Source: Aeromicrobium sp. Leaf245 | GTDB taxonomy: Bacteria > Actinomycetota > Actinomycetes > Propionibacteriales > Nocardioidaceae | Length of the DNA: 64,000 bases | Assembly (NCBI RefSeq): GCF_942548115.1 | Contig: NZ_OW824151.1 | Span: 3,224,001-3,288,000 of the forward strand | Direction: 5' to 3' | Shown here: piece after piece, positions 8,576-15,977 of the stretch | Layout of the letters: the number at the start of each line of letters is the position of its first letter | How positions within the stretch are numbered: position 1 is the stretch's first letter | Position numbers and translations under genes: made by a program | The notes under the pieces: model-generated | Database searches by the model: none | What the model saw: only the letters and a program-made list of their open reading frames with translations | Told to the model about the DNA's origin: nothing

Positions 8576-8927
8576 GCAGGGATCGTGGCATGCGCAGCGC
8601 CGGGTGTCCGACGGACGGTCCGATGGCGCGGGCTCGCGGGTGAGGCGTGATTCACATGCAATCTTCACACCGTTGGGAGCGCTGTGTGAAGCGCGGAGTC
8701 CTAGGGTTGATTCCAAGAGCCGCGGTTCCGTTGCATCCAGGGGGTGACGGGCCGCGGTTCTCGTCCGTGTGCGTGTCCCGGGTCCCGCACGACGCTCGCC
8801 CTGGCACGACGTCTCACTCCTCGGCCGAGAAGTCCGGATGTTGAGACCAGCGATCCTGGCCTGGAAATGTCCCTACGGTCGTCCCGACGCACGCCACACG
8901 CAGACGTGCCCCGACCCGAGGACGACC
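8576..8927. other. Divergent intergenic region between the XRE regulator and the sulfate operon
   Basis: There is no gene in these 352 bp. It holds a TTCACAC/GTGTGAA inverted repeat (8664-8690) with a third TTCACA at 8651-8656, and two direct copies of GCCGCGGTTC (8719-8728, 8751-8760). The 3' part has TTGAGA (8841-8846) and TACGGT (8874-8879), spaced too far apart to pair, so the TACGGT is the better -10 candidate for the sulfate operon. GAGG 6 nt before the ATG at 8928 is a plausible ribosome-binding site. Confidence 0.5.
8651..8690. promoter_or_regulatory. Candidate operator: TTCACA repeats with an inverted repeat
   Basis: TTCACA at 8651-8656 is repeated at 8664-8669 (13 bp apart). The second copy forms an inverted repeat TTCACAC - 13 bp - GTGTGAA (8664-8690). 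Its place upstream of an HTH gene suggests a regulator-binding site. A terminator is unlikely because no gene ends nearby. Confidence 0.4.
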
Positions 8928-10010
8928 ATGACGACCACCCCCCGCCGACGACTCACCGCCACCGCGCTCGCCGCCGCTGCCGCCCTGGTGCTGGCGGCGT
9001 GCGGCTCCGGCGGAGGTGAGAGTGACGAGACCATCAGCATCGTCGGCTTCGCCGTGCCCGAGGCCGCCAACAAGGCGATCGCGGAGAAGTTCAACGAGAC
9101 ACCCGAGGGCGAGGGCGTGCGGTTCAAGACGTCCTACGGTGCTTCGGGCGACCAGAGCCGCGCCGTCGTCGACGGCCTGAAGGCCGACTACGTGCACCTG
9201 TCCGTGGCGACCGACGTCGACCGGCTCGTCGACGCGGGCCTCGTCGAGGACACCTGGGACGACGGCGAGAACAAGGGCATCGTGTCGACCTCGATCGTGG
9301 TGCTCGGCGTCCGCGAGGGGAACCCGAAGAACATCCAGGGCTGGGACGACCTCGTGAAGCCCGGCGTCGAGATCGTCACCGCCAACCCCGCCTCCTCCGG
9401 CGCGGCCCGCTGGAACGCCCTCGCCGCCTGGGGCAGCGTCACCGAGAACGGCGGCAGCAAGGCCGAGGCCACCGAGTACATCGACCGGCTGTTCAAGAAC
9501 GTGGTGTCGCTGACCAACAGCGGCCGTGACGCGACCCAGAGCTTCCTCGGGGGCACCGGCGACGTCCTGCTCGCGTACGAGAACGAAGCCATCCTCGCCG
9601 CGCAGCAGGGCCAGGGCTTCGACTACGTCATCCCCGAGACCACGCTGCTCATCGAGAACCCTGGCGCGCTCCTGACGAAGCACACCCCCGCTGCCGAGTC
9701 CTGGCTCGACTTCGTGCTCGGCGAGACCGGTCAGCGCGAGTTCGCCCTCAAGGGCTTCCGCCCGCTGAACCTCGAGGAGCCGGGCACCGCCGACCTCGAG
9801 TCGGTCGGCCTCGAGGCGTCCGACATCAAGGGCGCCCCCGACCCGGCCGACCCGTTCCCCGCCGTGAAGAACCTGCTCACCCTCACCGACAACTTCGGCG
9901 GCCCGGGCTGGGGCGGTGTGAAGGACGAGCTGTTCGGCGACGGCAAGGACGGCGCTCCCGTCGGCATCGTCACCGACGCCATCTCGAAGTCCGGCAAGGC
10001 CTCCCAGTAG
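8928..10010 (+). CDS. Sulfate ABC transporter substrate-binding lipoprotein
   Basis: The protein (360 residues) starts with an Arg-rich stretch, a hydrophobic segment and the lipobox LVLAAC, so it is a lipoprotein tethered at Cys-24 or nearby on the outer face of the membrane. The mature part follows Sbp/CysP: TISIVGFAVPEAANKAIAEK, TSYGASGDQSRAVVDGLKAD, YVHLSVATDVDRLVDAG, and NPASSGAARWNALAAWG. It captures sulfate or thiosulfate for the CysT-CysW-CysA importer encoded right after it. I chose the ATG at 8928 as it begins a clean lipoprotein signal and has GAGG before it. Sbp versus CysP cannot be told apart. Confidence 0.93.
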   Translation: MTTTPRRRLTATALAAAAALVLAACGSGGGESDETISIVGFAVPEAANKAIAEKFNETPEGEGVRFKTSYGASGDQSRAVVDGLKADYVHLSVATDVDRLVDAGLVEDTWDDGENKGIVSTSIVVLGVREGNPKNIQGWDDLVKPGVEIVTANPASSGAARWNALAAWGSVTENGGSKAEATEYIDRLFKNVVSLTNSGRDATQSFLGGTGDVLLAYENEAILAAQQGQGFDYVIPETTLLIENPGALLTKHTPAAESWLDFVLGETGQREFALKGFRPLNLEEPGTADLESVGLEASDIKGAPDPADPFPAVKNLLTLTDNFGGPGWGGVKDELFGDGKDGAPVGIVTDAISKSGKASQ

Positions 10011-10013
10011 TCC

Positions 10014-10862
10014 ATGACCAGCACCCTCACCCCGACGGGCCGGCCGGAGCGACGACTCCGGCCGGCCCTGCCGAGCACCCTCACCCGCACCTCGGGCCTC
10101 GGCCTCGGCATCGCGATGCTGTGGTTCAGCCTGCTCGTGCTGATCCCGCTGTGCGCCGTGGTCGTGACCGCGTCCGAGGGTGGCTGGGCGAACTTCTGGC
10201 GCGCCATCTCCAACGAGCAGACCCGAGCGGCCATCGCCGTCACGCTGCAGGCCGCCGCCGCCGTGACGCTGGTGAACGTCGTCGTCGGGACGATGATCGC
10301 GTGGGTGCTCGTCCGTGACCGCTTCTGGGGCAAGGCCGCCCTGGAGGTCGTCATCGACATCCCGTTCGCGTTGCCCACGATCGTGGCCGGCCTCGTCCTG
10401 CTCTCCCTGTACGGCAACGACGAGAGCCCCCTGGGCATCAACGTGGCCAACAGCGGTGCGTCGGTGTACCTGGCGTTCCTCTTCGTCACGCTGCCGTTCG
10501 TCGTGCGCATGGTCCAGCCGGTGCTCGAGGAGCTCGACCCGGAGGTCGAGGAGGCCGCCGCCTCCCTCGGGGCGAGCCGGTTCACGACCTTCCGTCGCGT
10601 GATCCTGCCGGGACTGGCCCCGGCGATCGCGGCCGGCGCCGCCCTCTCGTTCGCCCGCGGCGTGGGCGAGTACGGCTCGCTCGTGCTGCTGTCGGGCAAC
10701 CTGCCCTTCACCTCCGAGGTCGCGTCGGTGCGCATCCTCGGGGCCATCGAGAACGACAACCCGGCCGCGGCCGCGTCGATCGCCACCCTGTTGCTGCTCG
10801 TCTCGCTGCTGACGATCATCGTGCTCGACCTCCTGCAGAGGAGGATCAGCGACCGTGGCTGA
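10014..10862 (+). CDS. cysT: Sulfate ABC transporter permease CysT
   Basis: Inner-membrane permease subunit of 282 residues with the binding-protein-dependent transport fold. The EAA loop reads EEAAASLGASRFTTFRRVILPG near residue 180, which docks to the ATPase. Helices are at about 30-55, 75-105, 110-140, 150-165, 200-225 and 250-270. SFARGVGEYGSLVLLSGN is typical of CysT/CysU. The ATG is 3 nt after the binding-protein gene, and the stop overlaps the next start, so it is translated as part of one operon. Confidence 0.94.
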   Translation: MTSTLTPTGRPERRLRPALPSTLTRTSGLGLGIAMLWFSLLVLIPLCAVVVTASEGGWANFWRAISNEQTRAAIAVTLQAAAAVTLVNVVVGTMIAWVLVRDRFWGKAALEVVIDIPFALPTIVAGLVLLSLYGNDESPLGINVANSGASVYLAFLFVTLPFVVRMVQPVLEELDPEVEEAAASLGASRFTTFRRVILPGLAPAIAAGAALSFARGVGEYGSLVLLSGNLPFTSEVASVRILGAIENDNPAAAASIATLLLLVSLLTIIVLDLLQRRISDRG

Positions 10863-11685
10863 CGCACGCCTCACCCGGCACCCGAAGGGGCCGGTCACCT
10901 ACCTGCTGCGCGTCGTCGCCGTCGTGTACCTCGGCCTCCTCGTGGTGTGGCCCGTCGCGCTCGTGGTGACGAACACCTTCGAGAACGGGCTGGACTCGCT
11001 GCGCAGCCTGTTCGAGGACCCCGACATGGTGGCCGCCCTGCAGCTCACCGCCGTCGCGGCGCTCTGCGCCACCGCGATCAACCTCGTGTTCGGCGTCGGC
11101 ATCTCCCTGCTGCTCGTGCGCTCGGAGTTCCCGGGCAAGCGGCTGCTGAGCGCCGCGCTCGACCTGCCGCTCTCGGTCTCGCCGATCGTCGTCGGCCTCG
11201 CGCTCGTGCTCGTCTACGGCGGGCGCGGGGGGTGGTTCGGACCGTCGCTCGAGAGCTGGGGAATCCAGATCATCTTCTCGACGCCCGGCATCGTCATGGC
11301 CACCGCGTTCGTCGCGCTGCCGCTCGTGATCCGCGAGGTCGTGCCGGTGCTCCGCGAGATCGGCACGGAGCAGGAGCAGGCCGCCCGCAGCCTCGGGGCG
11401 AACGGCTGGCAGACGTTCTGGCGGATCACCCTGCCGGGCATCCGTTGGGCGGTCGTCTACGGCGTCGTCCTCACGCTCGCCCGCTCGCTCGGCGAGTTCG
11501 GGGCCGTCAAGGTCGTCTCCGGCAACATCCTCGGCGAGACGCGCACGGCGACGCTCGCGGTCGAGGAGAAGTACCTCAACTTCGACGCCGAGGGCGCCTA
11601 CGCGATCGCGTTCCTGCTCGCCAGCGTGTCCGTCGTGTGCATCGTCGTCGTCCAGATCCTGCGCTCGCGTGCCGAGCGCCACTAG
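10855..11685 (+). CDS. cysW: Sulfate ABC transporter permease CysW
   Basis: Second permease of 276 residues, pairing with CysT to form the membrane channel. The EAA motif is EQAARSLGANGWQTFWRITLPG near residue 176, and the CysW-type signature TLARSLGEFGAVKVVSGNILGETRTATL is present in overlapping blocks near residue 210. The GTG at 10855 overlaps the end of cysT by 8 nt, which suggests translational coupling. A 36 bp gap separates it from cysA. Confidence 0.94.
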   Translation: MADARLTRHPKGPVTYLLRVVAVVYLGLLVVWPVALVVTNTFENGLDSLRSLFEDPDMVAALQLTAVAALCATAINLVFGVGISLLLVRSEFPGKRLLSAALDLPLSVSPIVVGLALVLVYGGRGGWFGPSLESWGIQIIFSTPGIVMATAFVALPLVIREVVPVLREIGTEQEQAARSLGANGWQTFWRITLPGIRWAVVYGVVLTLARSLGEFGAVKVVSGNILGETRTATLAVEEKYLNFDAEGAYAIAFLLASVSVVCIVVVQILRSRAERH

Positions 11686-11721
11686 TCCTCCGTACAGTCC
11701 CCAGACCCGGGAGAAGCACCT

Positions 11722-12678
11722 ATGAGCATCGACGTCGCAGGCGTCAGCAAGAGGTTCGGCGACTTCGTCGCGCTCGACGACGTCGACCTCGCCATCCCCA
11801 CGGGACAGCTGACCGCGCTGCTCGGTCCGAGCGGCGGGGGCAAGACCACGCTGCTGCGCATCATCGCCGGCCTGGAGTCGGCCGACACCGGGTCGGTCGA
11901 GATCGAGGGCGTGAACGCCACGGCGCTGCCGGTGCAGAAGCGCAACGTCGGCTTCGTGTTCCAGCACTACGCGGCCTTCAAGCACCTCAGCGTCCGTCGC
12001 AACGTGGCGTTCGGCCTCGAGATCCGCAAGCGGCCGAAGGACGAGATCGAGGCGAAGGTCGACGAGCTGCTGCAGCTCGTGCACCTGGAGCAGTTCGCCG
12101 ACCGACGCCCGGCCCAGCTGTCGGGAGGCCAGCGCCAGCGCATGGCGCTGGCCCGCGCCCTGGCCATCCAGCCGTCGGTGCTGCTGCTCGACGAGCCGTT
12201 CGGCGCGCTCGACGCCAAGGTGCGCAAGGAGCTGCGCGACTGGCTCCGACGTCTGCACGACGAGATGCACGTGACCACGGTCTTCGTGACCCACGACCAG
12301 GAGGAGGCGCTCGAGGTCGCCGACTCCATCGTCGTCATCAACGAGGGTCGCATCGAGCAGATCGGCACGCCCGACGACCTCTACGACAAGCCCGCCAGTG
12401 ACTTCGTGCTGTCGTTCCTCGGTCCGGTCACCACCCTGGGCGACCACCTCGTGCGTCCGCACGACATCGAGATCTCGCGGTACGAGCAGGCCGCGACCGC
12501 GGTGGGCACGATCACCCGGTGGACGCGCATCGGCTTCGAGGTGCGCCTCGAGGTCACGCCGGAGGACGCGCGCCACCCAGCGCCGATCCTGGTCACCCTC
12601 ACCCGGTCCGACGCGAACGCCCTGGGTCTGCACCAGGGCGACCGCGTGTGGCTGCGCCCCCGGCCCGGTTCCTCCTAG
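11722..12678 (+). CDS. cysA: Sulfate/thiosulfate ABC transporter ATP-binding protein CysA
   Basis: ABC ATPase of 318 residues that powers sulfate import. The Walker A motif is [12 protein letters not shown] near residue 34, the Q-loop is in [12 protein letters not shown], the signature is [15 protein letters not shown] near 133 and Walker B is [14 protein letters not shown] near 155. After about residue 235 a TOBE-like regulatory domain follows ([13 protein letters not shown]). The ATG is preceded by GGGAGAAG at good distance. The last gene of the operon; its TAG shares the tetramer CTAG with the stop of the convergent MFS gene. Confidence 0.95.
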   Translation: MSIDVAGVSKRFGDFVALDDVDLAIPTGQLTALLGPSGGGKTTLLRIIAGLESADTGSVEIEGVNATALPVQKRNVGFVFQHYAAFKHLSVRRNVAFGLEIRKRPKDEIEAKVDELLQLVHLEQFADRRPAQLSGGQRQRMALARALAIQPSVLLLDEPFGALDAKVRKELRDWLRRLHDEMHVTTVFVTHDQEEALEVADSIVVINEGRIEQIGTPDDLYDKPASDFVLSFLGPVTTLGDHLVRPHDIEISRYEQAATAVGTITRWTRIGFEVRLEVTPEDARHPAPILVTLTRSDANALGLHQGDRVWLRPRPGSS

Positions 12679-13856
12679 CGGGCCGAGGCTACGGTCCTGG
12701 ACCGCTGTCCGCGCCGGGACCGACGGACGTGGACCGCCACCAGGCCGCCCACCGCGCTGACCCCCGCGGCGGCGAGGAACGCGGCGGGGTACCCGGCGGC
12801 CGGGACGAGCACCCCGATCACCGAGGAGCCGACGGCCTGCCCCAGGACGAGCACCACGAACAGCAGGGCCGTCCCCGACGCTCCGCGGGCCTCGTCGATC
12901 TCGATCGTCCAGACGATGAGCGCTCCCGACGCGGCGACGAAGCCCCACCCGAAGGCGGCACAGGCCGCCAGCGCGACCGGCGTGACGGCGGGCAGCAGTG
13001 CGAGCGTGGCCGTGGCGAGCGCGACGACTCCCGCCGTGAGGACCCACGACGCCCGCGGTCCGATCCGCTCCATCCTCCGGCTCGAGGCCGCCACGAGCGT
13101 CCCCCCGACACCCACGGCGATCCAGGCGACCACGGACGCCGTCCGACCCGTCCCCGCATCGACGAGCATGGCCCGCCCGTAGCTCCAGACGGCCGCCGAG
13201 CCGGCTCCCAGCAGCAGGGCCGCCGCGACGACCCGGGCGTGGGCGACCCACCACGTCGCCGGCAGCACACCGCGCGCCGAGCCCCCTGTGGACCCGACGC
13301 CGTTCCTGGACGAGGCCAGCACGAGGCCGGCCACGAGCACCGTGAACAGTCCGGACCACGCCCATGCGGCACGCCAGTCCGGCAGGAGCAGCAGGGCCAG
13401 CGCCCCGGCCGCGACGAGTCCGGGGCCCGTGCCGGAGTTCACCGCGGCCTGGGCGGCAGGACGCTCGCGCGTGGACGGGTCCTGCTGGAGGAGGGCGACC
13501 ATGGCCGGCGAGGTGAGCCCCGCACCCGCCGACGCCACGACGGCGAGGAGCGCGAACGTCGGCACGTCGGGCGCCAGTGCCATGCCGAACGCGCCGCCGC
13601 CGGCCGTGGCCGCAGCCCCGACGACGAGCGCTCGAGCGTGCCTCGCGGCGAGGAGCAGCCCGGCGAGCGCCCCGAGGCAGTAGACGACCGAGGCCCCGCT
13701 GGAGACGAGACCGGCGGTGGCGACCCCGAGGCCGAGGTCGGCCTGCACGTCGGGCAGGTACAGCCCCGACGCCAGGCGGACCAGACCGTAGGTGGCCGCC
13801 ACGAGGCCGAGACCGGAGGGGACGAGGAGGAGGGATAGCGAAAACGTACGTTTCAC
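12675..13856 (-). CDS. MFS transporter
   Basis: The 393-residue protein has twelve likely membrane helices of Ala/Leu/Val-rich type and the MFS layout. The N-terminal half has [20 protein letters not shown] and GATAGGG-like turns; [11 protein letters not shown] follows helix 5. It looks like the YbfB/YjiJ or similar branch, but its substrate is unknown. The start is GTG at 13856, which abuts a perfect 12 bp palindrome, so repression by the divergent TetR protein at 13880 is likely. The final TAG overlaps cysA's stop in CTAG. Confidence 0.85.
   Translation of the reverse strand: MKRTFSLSLLLVPSGLGLVAATYGLVRLASGLYLPDVQADLGLGVATAGLVSSGASVVYCLGALAGLLLAARHARALVVGAAATAGGGAFGMALAPDVPTFALLAVVASAGAGLTSPAMVALLQQDPSTRERPAAQAAVNSGTGPGLVAAGALALLLLPDWRAAWAWSGLFTVLVAGLVLASSRNGVGSTGGSARGVLPATWWVAHARVVAAALLLGAGSAAVWSYGRAMLVDAGTGRTASVVAWIAVGVGGTLVAASSRRMERIGPRASWVLTAGVVALATATLALLPAVTPVALAACAAFGWGFVAASGALIVWTIEIDEARGASGTALLFVVLVLGQAVGSSVIGVLVPAAGYPAAFLAAAGVSAVGGLVAVHVRRSRRGQRSRTVASAR
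13842..13853. promoter_or_regulatory. Candidate TetR operator: perfect 12 bp palindrome
   Basis: AAACGTACGTTT is a perfect palindrome inside codons 2-5 of the MFS gene and 26 bp from the TetR start. In TetR-exporter pairs the operator usually lies between the divergent genes, so this is the best candidate. A GCGA/TCGC pair a few bases out on either side may extend it. Confidence 0.55.
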
Positions 13857-13867
13857 TTCGCCGAGTC

Positions 13868-13873
13868 TAGGCT
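13868..13873 (+). promoter_or_regulatory. -10 element of a leaderless TetR-gene promoter
   Basis: TAGGCT ends 6 nt before the ATG at 13880. The gap from the MFS start is only 23 bp, so transcription would start at or next to the initiation codon. Confidence 0.45.
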
Positions 13874-13879
13874 GACCCC

Positions 13880-14437
13880 ATGCCCCTGCGCACCTCCACG
13901 GAGACCCGGCTGCTCGACGCCGCCGACGAGCTGTTCTTCCGGCACGGCGTCGCAGCCACCCCGATCGATGCCGTCATCGAGCGCGCCGGCGTCTCGGCCG
14001 CCACCCTCTACCGGGGCTTCGCCAGCAAGGAGGCGCTGCTCGCCGCGGCGCTCGAGCGTCGGCACCGCGCCTGGCTGGAGACGTGGGACGACGCGATCGC
14101 GGCGCAGGAGACACCCGAGGGCAGGCTCCTGGCCGTGTTCGACGCGCTCGACGCCTTCCGGGCCGGCTCCCTCGGCTCGCGCTGGTGCGCCTTCCTCGGC
14201 TCGGCCGCCGAGCACGCCGACCCGCCCCCGGAGCTCGCGGAGGCACTGCGCCGCGAGTCCGACGACCTGCGCGGCCGCCTCGTCGAGCTGGCGCGCGACG
14301 TCGATCCCCGGCGCGGCGACCAGCTGGGCGAGCAGCTGCTGCTGGTCGTGACCGGAGACCTCGCGATGCGGCTCCGGTCACCCGGGTGGACCACGGACGT
14401 GGCTCGCACCACCGCCACGACGCTGGTCCGGAGCTAG
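13880..14437 (+). CDS. TetR family transcriptional regulator
   Basis: The protein (185 residues) has the N-terminal TetR HTH: TETRLLDAADELFFRHGVAA, then IDAVIERAGVSAATLYRGFASKEALL, where the AGVSAATLYRGF segment holds the recognition helix. The ligand domain (about 60-185) is unassigned. Position and the nearby palindrome suggest it represses the divergent MFS gene, and possibly itself. ATG is 6 nt after TAGGCT. Its TAG overlaps the stop of the convergent MFS gene at 14434 (shared CTAG). Confidence 0.9.
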   Translation: MPLRTSTETRLLDAADELFFRHGVAATPIDAVIERAGVSAATLYRGFASKEALLAAALERRHRAWLETWDDAIAAQETPEGRLLAVFDALDAFRAGSLGSRWCAFLGSAAEHADPPPELAEALRRESDDLRGRLVELARDVDPRRGDQLGEQLLLVVTGDLAMRLRSPGWTTDVARTTATTLVRS

Positions 14438-15675
14438 CCCGCGGCGGGCGACGCCTCGGACGCTGCACCACGGCTGCGGCGCTGGGCGCCCAGACCCACC
14501 ACGAAGATCACGAGCCCGGCGATCGCCAGGCCGGCCCCGACCAGGCTCGGGGCCCGGTAGCCGTACCCGGCGGCGATCACGACGCCACCGAGCCACGCAC
14601 CCAGGCCGTTGGCGATGTTCAGGGCCGAGTGGTTCAGGGCGGCACCCAGCATCTGCGCGTCGCCCGCGGCGTCCATGAGCCGGATCTGCAGACCGATCGC
14701 CACGAGGCTGCCGAGGGCACCGATCGCGAAGACACCGAGCGCCGCCCAGACGGCCATGCCGGCGGTCTGGTGGAAGAGCACGAGCACGACGACCGTCGCG
14801 ATGAAGCCGCCGATCACGAGCCGGGGCACGTCCCAGTCGGCGAGCGGCCCGGCGAGCCAGGAGCCGAGCACCGAGCCGACGCCGAACGCCAGCAGGAACC
14901 ACGGGATCGTCGCGTCGGCGAGCCCCGTGACGTCGGTGACGATCGGGGCGACGTAGCTGTACATGGCGAACAGGCCGCCGAAGCCGACCATGCCGGCCGT
15001 GACGGCGAACAGCACCTGGGGCCGCTTGAGGGCCGACAGCTCGCCCCTCATGCTGGCCGTGCGGTCACCCGGCTGGTGCGGCACGAACAGCAGCATCATC
15101 GCGGCCGCGAGGACGGCGAGGACGACGACCGCCCAGTAGGCGGCCCGCCACCCGAACGCCTGCCCGAGCCAGGTGGCCGCGGGGACGCCCGCGACCGTCG
15201 CGACGGAGAGGCCGAGCATGACCCGGCTGACCGCACGACCGCGTCGGTGCGCCGGCACGAGCGAGGCGGCGAGCAGCGAGGCCACGCCGAAGTAGGCACC
15301 GTGCGGGAGCCCCGCGAGGAACCGGGCCGCGAGCACGGGCACGTAGCCGCTCGCGAGCGCCGTGACGGCGTTGCCCACGCCGAGCGCCAGGATGAGCCCC
15401 ACGGCGAGCTCGCGGCGCGGGAGCCGCGCACCGAGCGCCACGATGATCGGAGCCCCGACGACCACGCCGAAGGCGTAGGCCGTGATCACGTGCCCCGTGG
15501 TCGGGATCGACTCGTCGATGCCGACGGCGATCTCCTTGAGCAGGCCCATCGTCACGAACTCCGTCGTGCCGATCGCGAACCCGCCGAGCGCGAGCGCGAC
15601 GATCGCCGCCCCGACGTGCGTGGCACGGGGCGACGGGGTGGCGGTCTCGGCTGCGAGGTCGACGGAGGAGGTCAC
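14434..15675 (-). CDS. MFS transporter, DHA1 type (AraJ/NepI/SotB-like exporter)
   Basis: The 413-residue protein has 12 predicted helices. GFAIGTTEFVTMGLLKEIA at the first helix and AARFLAGLPHGAYFGVASLLAA near residue 115 are features of the AraJ/SotB/NepI branch, which exports sugars, purine ribosides or drugs. The substrate is not determinable. I chose the GTG at 15675; an in-frame TTG at 15687 would add four residues and cannot be excluded. No ribosome-binding site is obvious for either. The stop overlaps that of the TetR gene. Confidence 0.87.
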   Translation of the reverse strand: MTSSVDLAAETATPSPRATHVGAAIVALALGGFAIGTTEFVTMGLLKEIAVGIDESIPTTGHVITAYAFGVVVGAPIIVALGARLPRRELAVGLILALGVGNAVTALASGYVPVLAARFLAGLPHGAYFGVASLLAASLVPAHRRGRAVSRVMLGLSVATVAGVPAATWLGQAFGWRAAYWAVVVLAVLAAAMMLLFVPHQPGDRTASMRGELSALKRPQVLFAVTAGMVGFGGLFAMYSYVAPIVTDVTGLADATIPWFLLAFGVGSVLGSWLAGPLADWDVPRLVIGGFIATVVVLVLFHQTAGMAVWAALGVFAIGALGSLVAIGLQIRLMDAAGDAQMLGAALNHSALNIANGLGAWLGGVVIAAGYGYRAPSLVGAGLAIAGLVIFVVGLGAQRRSRGAASEASPAAG

Positions 15676-15769
15676 GTGAAGAGCCAAGCACCTGCCGTCG
15701 GCGTGTTGTTCCCGGTGTGCGCGACATCATGCCCGCCGGCGGGCCGAGGCCAGGGGCGAGCGTCCCACC

Positions 15770-15823
15770 CATCGGTGCCTCAGCAACCGCAGAGGCCCTC
15801 CTGACGTTGCAGATCCACCGATG
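15770..15823. repeat. 54 bp imperfect palindromic repeat, copy 1
   Basis: The unit starts with CATCGGTG, has CAGCAAC near 15781-15787 and GTTGC near 15806, and ends with CACCGATG. The two arms are inverted (CATCGGTG/CACCGATG and GCAAC/GTTGC), so it can form a hairpin. A second copy follows 18 bp later. It resembles REP-type intergenic palindromes. Confidence 0.7.
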
Positions 15824-15841
15824 AACCGCTCACTCGACCAC

Positions 15842-15895
15842 GATCGGTGCTTCAGCAACCGCAGGAGCGGTTCTGACGTTGCGGATCCACCGATG
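15842..15895. repeat. 54 bp imperfect palindromic repeat, copy 2
   Basis: Same length and arm pattern as the copy at 15770 (GATCGGTG ... CAGCAACCGCAG ... GACGTTGC ... CCACCGATG), with differences in the central loop. Both copies lie in the 302 bp non-coding stretch between the MFS start and the end of the isocitrate dehydrogenase gene. Confidence 0.7.
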
Positions 15896-15930
15896 GGGGC
15901 GAGGGCGGAGGGCTGCACCGCGCGAACGCA

Positions 15931-15963
15931 CGACGCCCCACGACCGGTGGCCGTGGGGCGTCG
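15931..15963 (-). terminator. Terminator hairpin downstream of icd
   Basis: A perfect 12 bp inverted repeat, CGACGCCCCACG and CGTGGGGCGTCG, with a 9 nt loop lies 15 bp past the stop of the isocitrate dehydrogenase gene. No U-run follows, as is common in high-GC actinobacteria. Confidence 0.7.
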
Positions 15964-15977
15964 AGGAGCGTCTGCGG

